Source: Pseudopelobacter sp964542535
GTDB lineage: Bacteria; Desulfobacterota; Desulfuromonadia; Geobacterales; Pseudopelobacteraceae
Length of the DNA: 64,000 nt
Direction: 5' to 3'
NCBI GenBank assembly: GCA_964542535.1
Contig: CAZIUE010000004.1
Location: 1-64,000 of the forward strand
Within the stretch, counting starts at the first letter, position 1; every line of letters starts with the position of its first letter. Positions 16,405 to 24,627 of the stretch are shown here, one piece after another. Both the position numbers and the translations under genes were made by a program. The notes under the pieces are model-generated. The model worked only from the letters and a program-made list of their open reading frames with translations. It was not told where the DNA came from and made no database searches.

Positions 16405-17289
16405 TCAGGCGCGGCTTGCCAGGTAGATGCCGGAAAAGATCAGCGCCATGCCGGACAGATGGAAGAGCTGGAAGGACTCCCCCAGAAACAGGACCGAGAG
16501 CACCGTACCGAACAACGGCATGAGATGAACGAACAGACCGGCCCTGGTGGCGCCCACCTGCTCCACCGCCCGGTTCCACATGATGAACGCCACCAGCGAG
16601 GCGAACAGCCCCACATAGACCAGGCCGCCCACGACCGGGACGGTCAGCGGCATCCCCCTCCCCTGCCCCAGTTCCCAGAGATAAAAGGGCGTAATTCCCG
16701 AAAGTCCGACCACGACCATGACCGTCAGAACGCCCAGCGGATGGGCAGTGGCCGGAAAGCGCCGCAGCAGCACCGTGTAGAGCGCCCAGCAGATCACCGC
16801 CAGCACGACCCAGAGATCGCCCCGGTTGACCTGGAACGACAGGAGCACGCGCACATCGGCCCGGCAGATGATGACGCCGACACCAGCCAGGGAGACCAGC
16901 ACCCCCAGAAGCTGGCGCCGGGTCAAGGTGCCTTCGCCGGAAAGCCACGACAGGCAAGCGATGACGATCGGGATGGTTGAGTCGATCAGGAGGGCGTTGG
17001 TGGCGGTTGTCGTCTGCAGGGCGATGTACAGCAGGGTGTTGAAACCGGCCACCCCCAGAAGACCGTTCAGAGAGAGAATCTTCCAGTTGCCGCGCAGAAG
17101 CGTCCACTGGCCGGCCAGATGTTTCCAGGAAAGGGGCAGCAGGACCGCAAGGGCCACTGCCCAGCGCCAGAACGCCAACGTAACGGGAGGAACCACGCCG
17201 TGGAGCGCCCGCCCCACCACGAAGTTGCCGGACCAGATCAGGGAGCTGAGCGTCAGCAGCAGATAGGGTGATTCGGGTAATCTCATCAT
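16405..17289 (-). CDS. EamA/DMT-family permease
   Basis: 294 residues with ten hydrophobic segments in two EamA repeats (first repeat from SSLIWSGNFVVGRALHGVVP, second from GDLWVVLAVICWALYTVLLRR). Members export amino acids, nucleobases or other metabolites. The open frame continues far upstream, but the hydrophobic core begins at the MMRLPES start, where ggaaggtgg precedes the ATG at 17289. It is convergent with patB; 47 bases separate the two ends. Confidence 0.87.
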   Translation of the reverse strand: MMRLPESPYLLLTLSSLIWSGNFVVGRALHGVVPPVTLAFWRWAVALAVLLPLSWKHLAGQWTLLRGNWKILSLNGLLGVAGFNTLLYIALQTTTATNALLIDSTIPIVIACLSWLSGEGTLTRRQLLGVLVSLAGVGVIICRADVRVLLSFQVNRGDLWVVLAVICWALYTVLLRRFPATAHPLGVLTVMVVVGLSGITPFYLWELGQGRGMPLTVPVVGGLVYVGLFASLVAFIMWNRAVEQVGATRAGLFVHLMPLFGTVLSVLFLGESFQLFHLSGMALIFSGIYLASRA

Positions 17290-17585
17290 GCCACCTTCCG
17301 GGAGAGTTCCGGCATGGTAGACGCTCTTCGTCGCGGATGCAACGCCATCATCCCCTGGAGAAGCATGATTTCCCGCCCCAGGTACCCCCCTTCCCCTGTC
17401 GTCCGGTGAATCCACGACCTCCCTCCGCGTGCCTGAACTGCCTCTGCCCTGGGTGTGTTCCGCGGCATGGGACGGTTCAAACGGCTCCGTGTCCCCCCTG
17501 CTCCACCATGAATCCTGACAAAAAACGGTACAAACGGCTCTACCCCGCTCCCACCGGGCGTATCTCCCCGGTCGGTGCCATCTCT

Positions 17586-17604
17586 CTGTAACGTTCATTT
17601 ACAG
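17586..17604 (+). promoter_or_regulatory. Candidate enhancer-type activator site
   Basis: A perfect six-base inverted repeat, CTGTAA-N7-TTACAG, lies about 80 bases upstream of the -24 element at 17682. That is the distance normal for NtrC-family activators. A TTACAG half-site occurs at 24464-24469, at a similar distance upstream of the second sigma-54 candidate. Binding by the regulator at 24628-26049 is inference. Confidence 0.4.
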
Positions 17605-17681
17605 GGAGCCCTTCCGGAACGCAGCCCGTCAAAATCACGCAAGCCACTCTTATCATTCAATAAGACTCACAACTACCTCAT

Positions 17682-17697
17682 TGGCACCATTCATGCC
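17682..17697 (+). promoter_or_regulatory. Sigma-54 (-24/-12) promoter
   Basis: TGGCAC-N5-ATGC: the invariant GG (17683-17684) and GC (17695-17696) are exactly 12 bases apart, and the -24 hexamer is a full consensus match. It points at the aldehyde dehydrogenase. Confidence 0.65.
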
Positions 17698-17968
17698 TTT
17701 ATCAGGACGTGCGCAACCAGTGCGCGGAAACGCCCAGAGTCCCTCAGCAGGTGGAGAATGCGGCGCATCAGCACAGGACCCATCGGAGTCACCGCCCGAT
17801 CTCCCCGGCGCCCCTTTGTGCGGATGACGCACGCTCCGCCCCACCCACGAAACGACGTGCCGTACCGGCACGGGAAAGGAGTCATGCGGAGCTACACCGT
17901 CACCAGCAGTCCCTGTCGTTCAATCGTGCCGTTACCACGGCCTATCACATTTCTACGGAGGATGAAGC

Positions 17969-19312
17969 ATGTCGGCTATTCTGCAGGAAATCGATGAACT
18001 GGTACTCAGGTCTCAGAATGCCCTGAACGTCATGAAGGGGTTCACCCAGGAACAGGTGGACGCGATCACCGAGGCCATGGCCGCGGCCGGTCTCGAGGCC
18101 GGTGACAGGCTGGCCCAGATGGCGGTCCAGGAAACCGCCCTCGGCAAATACGAGGACAAATGCGTCAAGAATTATTTCGGCAGCCAGGTGGTGCTGGAGA
18201 ATATGAAGGGGCAGAAATCGGTGGGGGTCATCGAAGAGAAGAACGGCGTGCTGCACATCGCCGAGCCGTTCGGCGTTGTCGCCGGCGTCATCCCGACCAC
18301 GAATCCCACCTCCACCACCATGTTCAAGGCCCTGATCGCCCTCAAGGGGCGCAACCCCATCATCTTCGCCTTCCACCCCCGGGCCCAAAACTGCAGCGCC
18401 GAAACCGCCCGGCTCCTCCGCGACGCGGCCGTCTCCGCCGGCGCTCCGGCCGACTGCATCCAGTGGATCAGGAAACCGTCCATCGAAGGAACCAACGCGC
18501 TCATGCATCATCCCAACGTTTCCATGATCATCGCCACCGGCGGGGGAGCGATGGTGAAAGCTGCCTACAGCTCCGGTCACCCGGCCCTGGGGGTCGGCCC
18601 GGGCAACGTTCCGGTGTACATCGAAAAGAGCGCCGACCTGAACCTGGCGGTCAACAACGTCATCACGTCCAAAACCTTCGATTACGGCACGCTCTGCCTG
18701 ACGGAACAGTCGGTCATTTTTGACAACCATCAAACAGCCGACGAGGCGCTGAAGTTGTTCGCGGAGCAGGGCGCCTTCCTCTGCGACGAGGAGCAGAAAG
18801 CCAGGTTGCTGGAGGTCATGTTCGACAGGGAGCGGGGCGTTCCCTCGGGTCAGATCGTGGGGCAGTCACCCCAGAAAATCGCCGAACTGGCCGGGTTCAG
18901 GATCCCTGACGAGACGAGGCTGCTCATGGTTCCCCTGAAAGCCATCGGTCCCGAGGACTGGATGAGCCACGAGAAGCTTTCCCCGGTGCTGGGGTGGTAT
19001 GTGGCCAACGGCAAGGACGAGGCGATCGATGCGGCGGTGGCGCAACTGGAGTTCGGCGGCGCCGGCCATACGGCGGTGGCCTTTTCCAACAACGACACAA
19101 TCCTGGAGGAATACGCCTTCAAAGTTCCCGCAGGCAGGGTCATCTGGAACCAGCCTTCCATGCAGGGGGTTCTGGGACTGACCAGCGGCCTGATCCCCTC
19201 ATTCACCCTGGGATGCGGGGCACGGGGAGGCAACATCACCACGGAAAACGTCACCTTCAAGCATCTGCTCAACATCAAGCGGGTGGCGCGAAGGATCAGG
19301 GACGACGCGTAG
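17969..19312 (+). CDS. CoA-acylating aldehyde dehydrogenase
   Basis: 447 residues, similar to the aldehyde-dehydrogenase half of AdhE and to EutE/PduP-type enzymes, which convert aldehyde + CoA + NAD to acyl-CoA + NADH. Landmarks are EPFGVVAGVIPTTNPTSTTMFKALIALKGRN, the nucleotide-binding MIIATGGGAMVKAAYSSG, GVGPGNVPVYI and the catalytic Cys243 in TFDYGTLCLTEQSVIF. There is no N-terminal microcompartment-targeting helix and no alcohol-dehydrogenase half. It is followed by a terminator and then by a CoA-transferase. Sigma-54 control is suggested by the promoter at 17682. Chain-length preference (acetaldehyde, propionaldehyde, butyraldehyde) cannot be told. Confidence 0.92.
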   Translation: MSAILQEIDELVLRSQNALNVMKGFTQEQVDAITEAMAAAGLEAGDRLAQMAVQETALGKYEDKCVKNYFGSQVVLENMKGQKSVGVIEEKNGVLHIAEPFGVVAGVIPTTNPTSTTMFKALIALKGRNPIIFAFHPRAQNCSAETARLLRDAAVSAGAPADCIQWIRKPSIEGTNALMHHPNVSMIIATGGGAMVKAAYSSGHPALGVGPGNVPVYIEKSADLNLAVNNVITSKTFDYGTLCLTEQSVIFDNHQTADEALKLFAEQGAFLCDEEQKARLLEVMFDRERGVPSGQIVGQSPQKIAELAGFRIPDETRLLMVPLKAIGPEDWMSHEKLSPVLGWYVANGKDEAIDAAVAQLEFGGAGHTAVAFSNNDTILEEYAFKVPAGRVIWNQPSMQGVLGLTSGLIPSFTLGCGARGGNITTENVTFKHLLNIKRVARRIRDDA

Positions 19313-19356
19313 CCTGTTCACCCCGGGGTGTTCCGGTAGTCGAAACGCCCCAGAAG

Positions 19357-19394
19357 AGCCCCCGGTTCCATCCCCGCGAGCCGGGGGCTTTCGC
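19357..19394 (+). terminator. Terminator between aldehyde dehydrogenase and CoA-transferase
   Basis: agcccccgg (19357-19365) pairs with ccgggggct (19381-19389), followed by ttcgct. The tail is weak, so partial read-through into the CoA-transferase is plausible and would set a ratio between the two products. Confidence 0.65.
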
Positions 19395-19449
19395 TATTGC
19401 CAGATTCAGCTGCAAAATCGGGATGTTCAATAACGCACGGGAGGAACCT

Positions 19450-20787
19450 ATGCCCTATTCAGAACAGTATCGCAACAAACTTATAACGGCGGAAGCAGCG
19501 GCCAGGACGGTCAAACCGGGTGACTGGGTCGACTACGGCTGGTGCGCCGGCCATCCGGTCGCCACGGACCGCGCCCTGGCGGCCCGGGCCCCTGAGCTGA
19601 GCGACGTCAAGGTCAGGGGGGGAGTCACCCTCTGGATGCCGGAAATCTTCACCATCGAAAATCCGGAGAAACATTTCACCTGGAACTCCTGGCACTGCTC
19701 CGGCATCGACCGCAGGATCATCGACATGGGGTGCGGCTTCTACAGTCCCATGCGCTACTCAGAGCTTCCCCGCTTCTACCGGGAGCATCTCCCCCCCGTG
19801 GATGTGGCCATGTTCCAGGTAGCTCCCATGGACAAGCACGGCTTCTTCAACTTCGGCCCCCAGGCCTCCCACCAGATGGCGGTCTGCGAACGGGCCAGGA
19901 CCATCATCGTGGAGGTCAACGAGAACATGCCGCGCTGTCCCGGAGGGACGGAGGAGGCGCTCCATATCTCCAAGGTGGACTTCATCGTTCAAGGGGACAA
20001 CCCTCCCCTGCCCGAGCTGAAGTCGGGCCCGCTCACCGACGTGGACCGCAGGGTCGCCTCCCTGATCGTCGAGGAGATCCCCAACGGCGCCTGCCTGCAG
20101 TTGGGAATCGGCGGAATGCCCAACGCGGTGGGAACGCTGATCGCCGACTCCGATCTGAAGGATCTGGGGGTCCACACTGAGATGTACGTGGACGCATTCG
20201 TGGATCTGTCGCGGCAAGGGAAGATCAACGGTTCCAGGAAGAATATCGACCGGTTCCGGCAGGTGTTCGCCTTTGCCGCGGGAACCAGGAAGCTGTACGA
20301 GTTTCTGCACGAAAACCCGGAGATCATGAGCGCTCCGGTGGATTACTGCAACGATGTGCGCATCGTGGCCCAGATCGACAATTTCATCTCCATCAACAAC
20401 GCCGTGGAGATCGATCTGTTCGGCCAGATCTCCTCCGAATCGTCGGGAACGCGCCACATCAGCGGCACCGGCGGCCAGCTGGATTTCGTCATGGGCGCCT
20501 ATCTTTCCAGTGGGGGGAAAAGCTTCATCTGCCTCTCCTCCACCTTCGGCAAGAACGGCGAAACCAAATCCCGCATCACCCCGACCCTTTCACCAGGCAG
20601 CATCGTCACCGACAGCCGCACCTGCGTGCAGTGGGTCGTCACCGAGTACGGCAAGGTGAACCTGAAGGGGATGAGCAGCTGGCAGCGGGCCGAGGCACTC
20701 ATCTCCATCGCCCACCCCGATTTCCGCGATGCGCTGACCAGAGATGCGGAGACCATGAATATCTGGAAAAACAGCAACAAAATCTGA
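19450..20787 (+). CDS. Butyryl-CoA:acetate / 4-hydroxybutyrate-type CoA-transferase
   Basis: 445 residues of the acetyl-CoA hydrolase/transferase family. The butyryl-CoA transferase fingerprint GTGGQLDFVMGAYLSSGGKS is nearly exact. The probable CoA-accepting glutamate is Glu330 in GQISSESSG, and the oxyanion loop GIGGMPNAVG is present. Such enzymes exchange CoA between short-chain acids (acetate, propionate, butyrate, 4-hydroxybutyrate). The start at 19450 follows gggaggaacct; a long upstream frame is an overlap with the aldehyde dehydrogenase. In context it would release the acid from the acyl-CoA made by the upstream enzyme. Confidence 0.9.
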   Translation: MPYSEQYRNKLITAEAAARTVKPGDWVDYGWCAGHPVATDRALAARAPELSDVKVRGGVTLWMPEIFTIENPEKHFTWNSWHCSGIDRRIIDMGCGFYSPMRYSELPRFYREHLPPVDVAMFQVAPMDKHGFFNFGPQASHQMAVCERARTIIVEVNENMPRCPGGTEEALHISKVDFIVQGDNPPLPELKSGPLTDVDRRVASLIVEEIPNGACLQLGIGGMPNAVGTLIADSDLKDLGVHTEMYVDAFVDLSRQGKINGSRKNIDRFRQVFAFAAGTRKLYEFLHENPEIMSAPVDYCNDVRIVAQIDNFISINNAVEIDLFGQISSESSGTRHISGTGGQLDFVMGAYLSSGGKSFICLSSTFGKNGETKSRITPTLSPGSIVTDSRTCVQWVVTEYGKVNLKGMSSWQRAEALISIAHPDFRDALTRDAETMNIWKNSNKI

Positions 20788-20853
20788 CACATGCGGCACC
20801 CACCTCCGAAGGGAGGAAAACCGGGGCTCCATTAAACCATCCTGAACCGAACC

Positions 20854-20893
20854 GTGCCCCAATCCCCCGGCAGATGCAGGGGGACTGGGGCAC
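20854..20893 (+). other. Long hairpin just before the IclR ribosome site
   Basis: gtgcccc-aa-tccccc and ggggga-c-tggggcac pair around a short loop, with the stem ending only three bases before the gggagag ribosome site of the IclR gene. It could be the terminator of the CoA-transferase transcript or a leader structure limiting IclR translation. No T-run follows. Confidence 0.5.
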
Positions 20894-20906
20894 GGGAGAG
20901 ATCACC

Positions 20907-21812
20907 ATGGCACAAGAAAAGCGCTACATAATCCGGGAAGTCTGCCGGATGCTGGACATTCTGGAGCAGCTGGCGGACAGCGGCCACGATCTGTCCGTCT
21001 CTGAACTGGGCAGGTCTCTCGGACTTCCCGGAACGCGAATCCGCCGCCACCTGGAGACACTCGAATCACGGCATTTCATCGAGCGCACCGGAGATAACCG
21101 GGGCTACCAGCTCGGTCCGAACGCCTTTGCCACAGCCAGGGCCTGTCAGAGGCGGCTGGGACTTCCCGAGCTGGCCAGGCCTCTGTTGGAACAAACGGCT
21201 GCCCTGTGCAACGAAACCGTCAACCTGACCATATTGAAGGATACCCAAACGCTCTGCCTGGATACGGTGGAGTCGAACCATGCCGTACGGGTCGCCCCCA
21301 TGGTGGGTCTGCTGTTCCCCAGCCACTGCACCGCCTCGGGGAAGATCCAGCTGGCCTGCATGGAGAGCATTGAGCAAGAGCGGCTCCTGACACAGCTTTC
21401 CCTTGTCCCCCATACTCAGAACAGCATCGTCGAAACGCGAACATTCAGAACCCACCTGACGGACGCCGTCCGCCACGGCTATGCCGTGGACGACGAGGAA
21501 TTTTCCACCGGCTTGCGTTGCGTGAGCGCTCCCATTCGAGACTACACCGGCAAAACCATCGCGGCGGCCAGCATTTCAGGCCCCTGCACCCGGATCGATG
21601 CACAACGGATTCGCACGGAACTGGCTCCGTTGATTATTCGCACCGCCCAGGAGCTGTCCCTGCGGCTCGGGTGCACCACCGGCGGCGAACAGCGGTATGC
21701 ACGGCATGCGGACACGCACGATCAGGTACGTTGCAGACGCGTCGTGAGAATTCCGGACGTTGATGCCTGGCTTCGGATGAACGGAAGAGTCCTGACCGAT
21801 TGCCTGGTTTGA
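20907..21812 (+). CDS. IclR-family transcriptional regulator
   Basis: 301 residues. A winged-helix domain occupies about 5-70 (IIREVCRMLDILEQLADSGHDLSVSELGRSLGLPGTRIRRHLETLESRHFIER). The IclR effector domain follows, to about 255 (GLLFPSHCTASGKIQLACM, FSTGLRCVSAPIRDYTGK). A roughly 45-residue basic C-terminal extension beyond the usual end is atypical. Family members bind small acids or aromatics and act as local activators or repressors. Its place between the CoA-transferase and the outer-membrane gene suggests it controls this cluster. The start at 20907 is preceded by gggagag; an in-frame extension upstream is dismissed. Confidence 0.9.
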   Translation: MAQEKRYIIREVCRMLDILEQLADSGHDLSVSELGRSLGLPGTRIRRHLETLESRHFIERTGDNRGYQLGPNAFATARACQRRLGLPELARPLLEQTAALCNETVNLTILKDTQTLCLDTVESNHAVRVAPMVGLLFPSHCTASGKIQLACMESIEQERLLTQLSLVPHTQNSIVETRTFRTHLTDAVRHGYAVDDEEFSTGLRCVSAPIRDYTGKTIAAASISGPCTRIDAQRIRTELAPLIIRTAQELSLRLGCTTGGEQRYARHADTHDQVRCRRVVRIPDVDAWLRMNGRVLTDCLV

Positions 21813-21893
21813 CACCGCCCCCCCGTCCCTTTCCAGAGTGAACGATCACCCCGGGAACAACAGCCGGGTTTGCTGCCAGAAAGCTGGACAGAG

Positions 21894-21929
21894 AAATGGG
21901 GTTGACGCACTCGGGCGTCAACCCCATTT
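21894..21929. terminator. Bidirectional terminator between IclR and the outer-membrane gene
   Basis: aaatggggttgacgc (21894-21908) pairs perfectly with gcgtcaaccccattt (21915-21929). The 15-pair stem lies between convergent gene ends. Confidence 0.8.
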
Positions 21930-22002
21930 CCACGGGCGCCGCCCCACACTACAGACGCCGGTGATGCATCGTTCACGCCAGGTCCATGAAACCGGTCGCC
22001 CG

Positions 22003-22878
22003 TTAAAAGAAATAGGCCCACCGTGCTCCGAACGTGTTGGTACCCGGCCCGTTTTTTACCGAAAAATCGTCACGGTACTCAATCATCAGCTGGTTGTTGC
22101 TTCCGATCATCCAGAACAGGGACAGACCGAGGCCGTGACTGTTGCTCTTGTTGTTCTGCCAGACGCCGTTCTGTTTCGTCTCGCCACCGTAACTGTAGAA
22201 ATAGTCCACCGATGCGTACCACTGTTTGGTGATGTCGTAGCTCAGATGGATCTCCGCCCCGAAGAGCGGGTCTTGCCTGAGATCTATCTTCCCGTTTTCA
22301 GTGTAGAATTCCCCGTTGACGATCATATCCAGGTAGGTCTTTTCCCCGAACCCCTTGACCACTCCCAGCTCCGGCTTGATCGCCCAACGGTTGTTCCCCA
22401 GGTTCAGCGCCTTGTGCTTGTTGTAGTCTCCCAGGGGCATGGTGATATAGGGGCTGAATCCGGCCCACAATTTGTTTTTGGGATCGTTGACGAACCAGAA
22501 GGTCGCGAAAATGGTCGGATCGGCGATTCCCGTCGCGGAAATATCAGCGTTACCCACGGCAGCGCCATCCAGGTTGGCCTCGCCGAAGGGGATCAGGGCC
22601 TGGGGATCGATGCGAAACCCGCCGTCGCCGTAGAGCGCTTTTCCGATATCCATGTAATACACTGGCCTCAGAATGCCGAGATTTTCTTTCAAATTGAAAT
22701 CGTTGCTCACCTTCTTGCCGTTTGCATATAACGAAGTTGCTGATATGTGTTTGAAATAGGTGCAAAAGAGGAACGTATCGGGCGGTAGCGGGATATAATC
22801 CCGTGAGTTCACGGCCAATGCGACCTGAGGCGCGAGCAGCAGCGTACACAGCAGCGCGTAAACGGACATCTTCTTCAT
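22003..22878 (-). CDS. Outer-membrane beta-barrel, MetA-pathway phenol-degradation transporter type
   Basis: 291 residues with a clear signal peptide (MKKMSVYALLCTLLLAPQVALA) and the alternating aromatic strands and terminal phenylalanine (WAYFF) of an outer-membrane barrel. The layout (GIADPTIFATFWFVNDPKNKLWAGFSPYITMPLGDY, then repeated strands) fits the family annotated as transporters of the phenol MetA degradation type, often next to catabolic genes for hydrophobic or alcohol substrates. The start at 22878 follows aggggaggtg. It probably admits the substrate of the neighbouring alcohol dehydrogenase, 147 bases upstream on the same strand; that is inference. Confidence 0.8.
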   Translation of the reverse strand: MKKMSVYALLCTLLLAPQVALAVNSRDYIPLPPDTFLFCTYFKHISATSLYANGKKVSNDFNLKENLGILRPVYYMDIGKALYGDGGFRIDPQALIPFGEANLDGAAVGNADISATGIADPTIFATFWFVNDPKNKLWAGFSPYITMPLGDYNKHKALNLGNNRWAIKPELGVVKGFGEKTYLDMIVNGEFYTENGKIDLRQDPLFGAEIHLSYDITKQWYASVDYFYSYGGETKQNGVWQNNKSNSHGLGLSLFWMIGSNNQLMIEYRDDFSVKNGPGTNTFGARWAYFF

Positions 22879-22953
22879 CTCTACACCTCCCCTGAACTTT
22901 CTTTGGTTTGCCAGGCTCTTGAATCTCCCCTTTTCATTCCCGTACGAGTCAAG

Positions 22954-22983
22954 CATGGGCGCAGGGACGCTCCTACGCCCATG
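22954..22983 (-). terminator. Hairpin between alcohol dehydrogenase and outer-membrane gene
   Basis: catgggcg (22954-22961) pairs with cgcccatg (22976-22983), extended inwards by aggga/tcct. There is no strong T-run. It may attenuate transcription from the dehydrogenase into the outer-membrane gene. Confidence 0.5.
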
Positions 22984-23025
22984 GCAAGGGTCCAGCATGT
23001 TTCACTGTTTTCAGGAGCGCACGTC

Positions 23026-24189
23026 TTACATCGCCTCGGTGTACAGCCTGGTCAGGTCTTCCAGCCTGATGGTACGGGGATTGAAGAGGCAGCAGATGTC
23101 CTTGAGAGCGTTTTCGGCCAAGGCGGGGATATCGCTCGTTTTTACGCCGATTTCCGAGAGTCCCACGGGTATGCCCACCGCGGCGGAGAGTTTGCGGATG
23201 GCTTCCACCCCCTTCTCGGCGGCTTCCAATGGCATCAGTCCGGTGGTGTCCACGCCCATGGCCTGGGCGATATCGGCATAGCGCTGGGGGCAGGCGATCA
23301 GGTTGAAGGTACAGCCGTGGGGAAGCAGAATGGCGTTGCAGACGCCGTGGGGCTTATTGAGCAGGGCGCCCGGCTGGTGGGCCATCGCATGCACGATGCC
23401 GATTCCGGCGTTACTGAAGGCCATGCCCGCCAGATATTCGGCATAGGCCATCTTGTCCCGCGCTTCGAGGTTGCTGCCGTTGGCGACGGCTTGGGGAAGG
23501 TACTCGGCGATAAGCTTGATGGCCGCGATGGCGCAGGCATCGGTCACCGGGTTTGCGAGAGCCGCCACATACGCCTCGATGGCGTGGGTGAGTGCGTCCA
23601 TGCCGGTTGAAGCGGTCAATGGCCCAGGGAGGCCGACCATCAGGGCCGGGTCGTTGATTGCGATGGCAGGCGGGATCCTTGCGCTTGCAAAAACCATTTT
23701 CACATGAATATCGCTGTTGGTTATGACGGCAAAAGAGGTCATCTCGCTGGCGGTGCCGGCGGTGGTGTTGATGGCAATAAAGGGAGGCAGCGGATTTTTG
23801 AACGCTTCAACTCCGGCGAAGTCGCGGATATCACCTTCATTGTTGGCGACGATTCCGATCCCTTTGGCGCAGTCATGGGAACTCCCCCCGCCAAGGCTCA
23901 CCAGCATGTCACAGGTGTTCTCGCGATACACCTTGATCCCGGCCCGGACGTTCAGATCGGTGGGGTTCGGTTCCGCGCCGCTGAAAACAACGCACTGGAC
24001 ACCGTCAGCCTCCAGCAGGTGCTTCATCTGGTCGGCGACCCCAAGGTCCGCCATCCCCTTATCGGTTACGAGCAGCGCTTTCGTACCCTTGAGATACTTT
24101 GCGGAGGGTCCCAGTTCCTTTACGGCGCCGATACCCATCTTCGTTATTGCGGGAATGTAAAAGTTGTATACCTGTTCAGCCAATGCCAT
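23026..24189 (-). CDS. Iron-containing alcohol dehydrogenase
   Basis: 387 residues of the group III (Fe-ADH) family, which interconverts primary alcohols or diols and aldehydes with NAD(H). Landmarks are the cofactor loop LVSLGGGSSHDCAKGIGI, NTTAGTASEMTSFAVI, and metal-ligand regions INDPALMVGLPGPLTASTGMDALTHAIEAYV and VHAMAHQPGALLNKPHG, retaining the expected Asp and His ligands. The strong ribosome site gaggaggag precedes the start. A sigma-54 promoter match lies about 175 bases upstream, in line with the aldehyde dehydrogenase that would take its product. Confidence 0.93.
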   Translation of the reverse strand: MALAEQVYNFYIPAITKMGIGAVKELGPSAKYLKGTKALLVTDKGMADLGVADQMKHLLEADGVQCVVFSGAEPNPTDLNVRAGIKVYRENTCDMLVSLGGGSSHDCAKGIGIVANNEGDIRDFAGVEAFKNPLPPFIAINTTAGTASEMTSFAVITNSDIHVKMVFASARIPPAIAINDPALMVGLPGPLTASTGMDALTHAIEAYVAALANPVTDACAIAAIKLIAEYLPQAVANGSNLEARDKMAYAEYLAGMAFSNAGIGIVHAMAHQPGALLNKPHGVCNAILLPHGCTFNLIACPQRYADIAQAMGVDTTGLMPLEAAEKGVEAIRKLSAAVGIPVGLSEIGVKTSDIPALAENALKDICCLFNPRTIRLEDLTRLYTEAM

Positions 24190-24627
24190 GGTGTAACTCC
24201 TCCTCGGTTGGGTTGGTTATGCGCCTCATGCGTGTCGCCATTCCTGCTCATTTCGCATCGGTGCCGGGAGTGCGGGAGATACCTGTCACCTCCTTTTCTT
24301 CAAGATTGACACGGATCACGGCTGGTCATGCGGAGTGGCACGACAACGGTGGCGCCCATGGATTGCAGAGAACATGCCGCAACTTGCAACAATTTAACTC
24401 TATAAATTCAGATAGTTGGAACAATAATTCGCCACGAGAAACAGAAGAGGGGTGAGAAAAAATTTACAGGAGGAGAGGATAAAACGATTTAAGCGGAGAT
24501 GAAGGCGCGCCAGGCGCGGGATGGGGGTGCTGTCATCCATGATGACAGAGGAAAAAAAGTTTCACCCCCCCTCCCCTGGGTTGCGCGCCACGGTCGGGGG
24601 ATACAAAACGGTGGCTGCCCGGTGGGT
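24190..24627. other. Control region between alcohol dehydrogenase and its putative regulator
   Basis: There is no gene. The region holds the minus-strand sigma-54 promoter candidate at 24363-24380, an AT-rich block at about 24385-24475 with a TTACAG half-site at 24464-24469, and a hairpin ctgtcatc-cat-gatgacag at 24530-24548, 79 bases beyond the regulator stop. This hairpin could end the regulator transcript, but no T-run follows on the minus strand. Confidence 0.5.
24363..24380 (-). promoter_or_regulatory. Sigma-54 (-24/-12) promoter candidate for the alcohol dehydrogenase
   Basis: On the minus strand the sequence reads CGGCAT-N5-CTGCAA, with GG and GC exactly 12 bases apart. The -24 element differs from consensus at two positions. 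It lies upstream of the Fe-ADH start with a long leader, as at the aldehyde dehydrogenase. Confidence 0.5.

Larger units (their letters stand above)
17290..17968 (+). promoter_or_regulatory. 679-base control region before the aldehyde dehydrogenase
   Basis: No gene is supported in this stretch. It holds a sigma-54 promoter match at 17682-17697 and a CTGTAA-N7-TTACAG inverted repeat at 17586-17604, described separately, and the ribosome site acggagg just before 17969. From the -12 element to the ATG is about 270 bases, an unusually long leader. No riboswitch fold was recognised in the leader. Confidence 0.5.

Noticed and set aside
17290..17598. N-terminal extension of the EamA permease
   Set aside because: The extension is hydrophilic and low-complexity; the MM start with ggaaggtgg marks the family N-terminus.
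17290..24627. A bacterial microcompartment for aldehyde metabolism
   Set aside because: No shell proteins and no encapsulation peptide on the aldehyde dehydrogenase were seen.
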